From Begonia masoniana (lineage: Eukaryota; Streptophyta; Magnoliopsida; Cucurbitales; Begoniaceae): a DNA stretch of 64,000 nucleotides. The notes under the pieces were generated by a model, which was not told the origin of the DNA, made no database searches, and saw only the letters and a list, made by a program, of their open reading frames with translations. Shown one piece after another: positions 59,274 through 64,000 of the stretch. The stretch lies in the NCBI GenBank assembly GCA_022432975.1, contig CM039502.1, positions 15,593,143 to 15,657,142 on the forward strand, in the 5' to 3' direction. The position numbers and the translations under genes were made by a program. How positions within the stretch are numbered: position 1 is the stretch's first letter; every line of letters begins with the position of its first letter.

Positions 59274-60021
59274 GCCATATCCAGATGTTTATGTGATTAA
59301 TGATTAACCCCTTGAACCAAGAGCATGAAAGATTGTCAATTTAAAGTTCTTCCCACGGATGTACTGATGCATTCTTTATCATTCGTTGGATAAAGACAGT
59401 TAGGCATGTCAAGCAATGCTTGTTGATGAGTTTTTGAGGAGTTGTTGGTAAGTGGAAGAAGTTAGCCATGAGGTTAATATCAACAAATGGTCCACCGTCC
59501 ACATCAATCGGCCTAAAAGCTTAGTGACACAGCGCAATAGTTCAAACTGGCACCCTCAGTGAAAAATAAATTTTAACAATCCAAGGATTGACTCATGAGC
59601 CGACCCAATGATAATCCAATTGTTGGTCTGATGGGCTATAAGTTCATAACCGAGACTTTGGATTAAACTTTTTTTTTCTCAGTCGACAAGTATGATATAA
59701 ACTATAAGAAAAAGTTCAATTTAAACTTCAAACTATAAGGTTAGGGATAAGCTAAATGCCGAATTATGTTTGGATGCAAATTAAACCTTATATTATGTAC
59801 AGGGAATAAACTAAATCTCGCTGTTACGCACTGTTAAATACACTCGTTGGTGCCCGAATTTTAAGTGAGAGTGACCGCGTTTCAAACGAGGGCGACCACG
59901 TTTGAACGAGGGCCACCTCCACGATAGCCCGCATTTAGGGAGAGATCGCCCTAGTTTTTACGCGTGGTCACCCTCGAGCCCTCCATCAATTTTGTTTACA
60001 GTTTTAATCTCTCACGCCATT
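59274..60021. other. Intergenic, nothing recognised
   Basis: Unique-looking sequence with a T-rich stretch near 59670 and short imperfect repeats of gagggcgaccac type near 59880-59910. No gene, LTR or inverted repeat could be supported. Confidence 0.5.
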
Positions 60022-60482
60022 TGTGTGGAGTACTCGGTGGTCCTAGTACAATATTTTTCACTTTGGGTCGAAGCCCGCACAATTTTGTTTTTTGGCTATT
60101 CCCAAAACGCGTTATACTTGGTAGGGAGGGGAATTCGACTTATAAGCCCTCACCAATCTCCACTCCCGAGCGATGTAGGATTTGGTACCCCCACTAGTTT
60201 CACAGGGCGAGTCATCATAATCATCCCCCATTCAGAGAGCCTGACATCCTCGTCGACCACACTTCATGTCGAGAGATGACTCCAATATCATTTGTGGAGT
60301 CTCTGGTGCTCCCAATACAATATTGTCTGTTTTTGGCCAAAACTCACACCACTTTGTTAGCTATGTTCAAAACGCCTTGTACTGGGTAGGGAGGAAAACT
60401 TGACTTATAAGCCTTCACAAATCTCCAGTCCCGAGCGATGTAGGATTTGGCACCCCCACTAGTTTCAGAGTGCGGGTCGCCA
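60022..60482 (-). mobile_element. TRIM-like element related in layout to Cassandra
   Basis: Two diverged direct repeats, about 60022-60217 and 60293-60482, share tggtagggaggg/gggtagggagga, acttataagcc, gagcgatgtaggatttgg and cacccccactagtttca. The 75 bp between them parallels the Cassandra interior: a catccccca tract next to the left repeat and tccaatatca, a worn primer site, next to the right one. The 5S-like part of Cassandra is absent. Ends are approximate. Confidence 0.65.
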
Positions 60483-60542
60483 TAATTTCTTTGCCGTTTC
60501 GCCCTAATTTCAGATGATTTTGTCCACTGTCACGCAAGTTCT

Positions 60543-61463
60543 TTGTGGTTTTGCCCTAACTTCGGTCGATTTTGTCCACCGCTGATTGCTCTTCATTTTC
60601 TCGGCCACATTGGTTATAATGGCATCAAGGGTTTTCGAACTTACCTTGAAAAAAAAAAGATGCTCCAACGCCGAGTGAATCATCTCAGATTCAATCTCCT
60701 CAACCAAACTCCTCAACCAAAGTATTTTTCTCTTGAATTTAGGTCGGATGTAAATAGAGTGAAATTTGAGTCTGATATCAAACATCACTCCATTATTTGC
60801 TCTAAGATAGTAGAATTTGGACGTTTTACATTATTGGGAATAAGAGAATTATTTGAGAAAGTTGGAAAAATTGATTTTTGCGAATTTTACGGTAATACTC
60901 ATGAGAGACTTATTCGTCTATTGTATGCAAACATGGCTTGTACGACAAAATCACTAATGTTGAAAACGTACATTCTCGGACAAGAAATTAAGTTTACTCT
61001 GAGTACTATTAATGAGGCAATTGGTTTTCCGATAGACGAACCAATTGAAGAGTACTTTCATACTTCTCGAGATCTAGACTTTATCAAGTGAGGGAAGGGG
61101 ATTGACTTTACGAAGAAAGTTTATAGAAATCCTAATATTGCGGGTTTTTACAAACCCAAAGCGAAAGACCTGAATGTCAGAGTACGAGTCATTCATCACT
61201 TGATCTCCCACACCATTTTACCACGTGATGGACATCAAGATTATGTGAGCTACATAGATCTCTATCTCATGGATAAAATCTACAGTGACAAGCGGTTCAA
61301 CCCTAGATATGTGATTCTAAGTCACAGGATTGATATAGTCATAAATGCTGGCAAAAATCTACCAAACAACACTTTGATTCAAAAAGTCTTCCAGCATTTT
61401 GAGGTTGCAATACCCATGGGCGAGCCTGTGAGAAAGGAAAAGGGTGTAGACGTGTATGATCAT
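60543..61463 (+). pseudogene. Plant transposon-associated protein pseudogene
   Basis: One frame runs from about 60600 to 61463 with a single internal stop (TGA, 61089-61091). It contains RLIRLLYANMACTTKSL, then INEAIGFPIDEPIEEYF, RVIHHLISHTILPRDG and NPRYVILSHRIDIVINAG. From memory this order resembles the putative plant transposon protein domain common in eudicot repeat proteins. Its function is unknown. The frame is cut at 61463 where an LTR-like sequence begins. The true start is unclear; 60543 is only the first candidate. Confidence 0.55.
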
Positions 61464-62148
61464 TGTAACACCCAGAAAACTTATCGAGTAAATTTGCTTT
61501 TAATGCACAATATTTTATGCCCAAAAATTTATTGTTTATTTAAGGATAGAAAATCGCAAGGGAGATCAATTGGGTAATTGAATTATGAAGCGAACCAAAT
61601 TGAAGTAGGTATTAGTTAGATTATTTGAGAGAGCAAATTCAGAAGGGATTAGTGGTCGGTGAAAAAAAGCTAATGAGTGATTGACACCTCACCTTGACTT
61701 CCTCACCAAGCTTCATCGTCACTTCTCACTCTCCCTCCCACGTATTTCTCCTTTTCCCCTCACAAATTTTATCTCCTCCCACGCCAGGCGATCCTCTCTT
61801 CTCCCTTCTCTCACGCCAACATTTCTCCTCTCCCTCACGCATGATTTCTCTTCTCCCACGACGGTTCTTCTTCTCCAGCACTGAGGTCCCTCTTCCTTTT
61901 CTTTTGATTTTTTCTCTCTCCCTCTCATATTAGTCGGCCGAAGGTGGAGCGGCACAAACCACCCTTTTTCTCTCTCTTGAAGGTAAACCTTCGTTTTTGC
62001 AAATTTAGAGTAAAAACTGGATAAATAGGATTGAATTGTCGTTTTGGATGAGGTTGCTAGTAAATTGGTTGGATTTTTTGTGGTTTGCTGGACCGCTGAG
62101 AAATGTACGAAAATTGGAATTTGCGTTTAACCTTTGGGTGTTCTATGC
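61464..62148 (+). mobile_element. 5' fragment of a gypsy-type LTR
   Basis: Begins tgtaacacccag, the same border type as the LTRs at 10340 and 54452, right after the interrupted pseudogene. It includes a C- and T-rich stretch (61680-61930) like the leader parts of such LTRs and a ggtaaacc donor-like box near 61982. It is cut at about 62148 by the next LTR element; its other end is not in the window. Confidence 0.55.
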
Positions 62149-62478
62149 TGTCATGGAAGAGGCCTCCTTGATGGGCTGCAGAGCTGGGCTACCAGGAAGA
62201 AGTGCAATAAACTTAGGCGAGCCCAAGTCCAAGAAGAGGTGATGCAAGCTGTCAACGTGTCCAGGCCGTTAGAGAAGGAAGCAGATATAACCAGGAGGGG
62301 AGGAGCGTGAGCGGGTGTGGATGATTTGTCTGTTTTTACTATTTTTCTCTTTCCTTTCGTACTCTCTCTCTCTCTCTCTCTCTCTCTTACTTCTCTGAAA
62401 TCTCTCTTACTCTATGTAATGGGTTTCTCTTGAAGATAGTAGATTATCTTTTCATTCGATCATATTGTTGTTGACACA
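62149..62478 (+). repeat. 5' LTR of the edge retroelement
   Basis: About 330 bp starting tgtcatggaagagg and ending gttgttgacaca, followed by the primer site TGGTATCAGAGT at 62484-62495. The start is chosen by the TG border and could be 62146. The partner LTR would lie beyond the window. Confidence 0.65.
62360..62388 (+). repeat. CT microsatellite in LTR
   Basis: About 13 ct dinucleotides near the presumed transcription start region of the LTR; common in plant LTR leaders. Confidence 0.9.
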
Positions 62479-62510
62479 ACAAGTGGTATCAGAGTAGCTA
62501 CGATCAGAAA

Positions 62511-62940
62511 ATGGCGGAAACCAGGGCAACCACGATTGGAGGGATGGCTGAAACGAGAGCAAAATCATTTGAAGAAATGGTAGCAGAGTTGACAGCAAAG
62601 CGGGAGGCGATGATATCCATGCTTACAAAATGGGTTCAGTCTCAGTCGAGCACTAGAGTACCTCAACCGGTGGTAGCTAACTCTGGCTGTAATACGGCAT
62701 CGCCAGGATACTACCCTTCGTTGAGAATCGATAGCCCGATCCCTATCGCGAAGACGGCGCCGACTCTCCAGCATACCGAATCTGGGCAGAAGCAATATAT
62801 GGGGACGTACTTTTGGCGACAACAGCAAGCAAGGGGAGATTCATCTCTCCCTTCTCCCAGCACACCAGTCGCATCGGCTGAATCGGGGCTGAGGGCAGCC
62901 GTATTAGGAGATTCATCTAATCACAACACGTGCCACTCCA
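62511..62940 (+). CDS. Retroelement gag N-terminus (partial or chimeric)
   Basis: ATG 15 bp after the primer site opens MAETRATTIGGMAETRAKSF, with an internal MAETRA repeat, then a basic, helix-prone segment typical of the start of plant gypsy gag (AELTAKREAMISML). Further on it is Ser/Pro-rich (about residues 45-135). The retrotransposon gag core that should follow is not seen. The frame stays open to a TGA at 63006-63008, but the last 20 or so residues are Trp/Arg-rich and belong to the neighbouring captured segment read out of frame. Confidence 0.6.
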
Positions 62941-62974
62941 TTGCTGAGGTGGTGGTGGAGTGGTGGTGGAGCTC

Positions 62975-64000
62975 TAGAATTTGGTGGAGAAGAAAATCGG
63001 GGAGGTGACAACGGAACTGAACGAGGATGATCAAGAGGTTAAAGAAGTTGACAAAAAAGCTGAAGAAGAATCTTTAGATGAAAAAGAGTCTGTCGGTGAG
63101 AACGTTATACAGAGTTCCGAAAAAGAGTTATGCTCTCAGATATTGACGAAACTAATGAAGCACAAGCACAGTTAGATCTTTAACAAGCCCATCAATGTAG
63201 ATGGAATGGGCCTCCATGACTACTACGATATCATTAAAAGGCCAATGGATGTAGATTCCGTCAAATCCAAGATGAGCAAGAATATGTACGCCTCGCCGGT
63301 GGATTTTGCTGTTGATATGAGATTAATTTTCAACAATGCAATGGTGAACAATCTGAAAGGTCACGATGTTTACATAATGGCAGAGCTCCTGTTGGCGAGA
63401 TTTGAGGAATTATTTCTACCTCTCAGCGGAAAGTTGGAGGAAGACAAGCCTGAGGATTGAGTTTACGAGGAGGAATTATAGGTGAGCTCTTGGAATCACA
63501 TTGAGACGGGTAGCGTAGATAAGGACCCAAATAACAGAGACATGAGCTTGGAGGAGAAGCACAAACTGGGAATTGGATTGTCGAGTTTGCCACCAGAGAA
63601 AATGGAGCAAGTAGTGCAAATTATAAAGAAGAGGAACGAGCATTTGAAGCAGGATGTGGATGAGATTGAGCTCGACGGTGAGGCTATTGATATGGAAATA
63701 CTTTGGGAACTTGATCGTCTGGTCATAAATTGGAAGAAAATGGTAAGCAAGATCAAGCGACAAGCTCTCATGAGCAACAATACGAATACATCTGTCAACA
63801 AAGCCTAAAGGGCATTACCAGCGATAGAGATAATTGAGGTTGCTTCCGTGGCCAAAAAGCCAAGGAAAGGAGAAGCTGGCGAGGAAGATGTGGACATAGG
63901 TGATGAGATGCCGATAAGCAGCTTCCCACCAGTGGAGATTGAGAAAGATGCAGGAAGTCATGCCAGTAGCAGTTCTAGCAGTCCAGCAATGCTTATCGTG
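62975..64000 (+). pseudogene. Captured GTE-type bromodomain-NET gene copy
   Basis: One continuous frame matches plant GTE (BET-family) transcription regulators that bind acetylated histones: an acidic linker, then a bromodomain (LTKLMKHKHS at about 63140, LHDYYDIIKRPMDVDSVKSK, FAVDMRLIFNNAMV, NLKGHDVYIMAELLL to 63430), then the NET domain (MSLEEKHKLGIGLSSLPPEK from about 63541; DGEAIDMEILWELDRLVINW), then KKPRKGEAGEEDVDIGDEMP and a serine-rich tail to the window end. The acetyl-lysine Asn is kept, but its YNP context reads NNL. In-frame stops: TAG 63173-63175, TGA 63458-63460, TAG 63479-63481, TAA 63806-63808; no frameshifts. No introns are seen where GTE genes normally have them, so it looks like a reverse-transcribed copy. 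The link to the LTR element upstream is inferred from position. Confidence 0.85.

Noticed and set aside
58646..59278. Overlapping open frames rich in Arg/Gly or Asp/Pro
   Set aside because: They are translations of the gacccc repeat and accggaccg motifs of the hAT element on both strands.
61681..61955. Overlapping Ser/Pro-rich and Arg/Glu-rich frames
   Set aside because: They are translations of a C- and T-rich LTR leader in several frames, with no conserved features.

Overview
The window is nuclear DNA of a flowering plant, almost certainly a eudicot. It is AT-rich and intron-rich with GT-AG introns, carries plant-type genes, and is full of plant transposable elements (Ty1-copia, Ty3-gypsy chromovirus, TRIM/Cassandra, hAT and MITE types). 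The species cannot be named from the sequence alone. No bacterial genes, CRISPR arrays, tRNA genes or true rRNA genes were found.

Two host genes are present. At the left edge (364-3104, + strand) are the last seven exons of acetyl-CoA synthetase. Convergent to it, 3704-44794 on the minus strand is a complete importin-13/transportin-type nuclear transport receptor. I could rebuild it as 24 phase-compatible GT-AG exons giving about 1012 residues. Its coding sequence is only 3 kb of 41 kb; more than half of the gene body is transposon DNA in introns.

Intron contents in + order: intron 16 holds diverged repeats; intron 15 holds a 3.5 kb solo LTR (10340-13886) with a Cassandra TRIM nested in it (11467-12351); intron 11 holds a small minus-strand LTR element whose LTR was split by a deleted gypsy element (17478-21234), plus a gag-only LTR element (22435-24564); intron 10 holds a copia relic; intron 7 is almost wholly a copia element (29882-40350, minus) with a second copia (30252-35463, plus) nested in it; intron 6 has a MITE and intron 5 a copia scrap.

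Right of the gene, a 12.5 kb chromodomain-bearing gypsy element (45016-57515) starts 222 bp upstream of the importin start codon. Its LTRs carry arrays of a 61 bp satellite (36 and 20 units). Its internal part contains a noisy 2.4 kb duplicate (50750-53122) that looks like unpolished long-read sequence. Then come a MITE split by a hAT-like element, a clean hAT non-autonomous element (58353-59265), a TRIM relative (60022-60482), a transposon-protein pseudogene (60543-61463), an LTR fragment, and at the right edge an LTR element (62149 to beyond the window) that appears to have captured a spliced copy of a GTE-type bromodomain-NET gene, now holding four in-frame stops.

The most unusual items are the GTE capture, the 61 bp LTR satellite with unequal copy number, the probable assembly artefact at 50.7-53.1 kb, and the TGACGTCA-rich solo LTR with its young Cassandra insertion.
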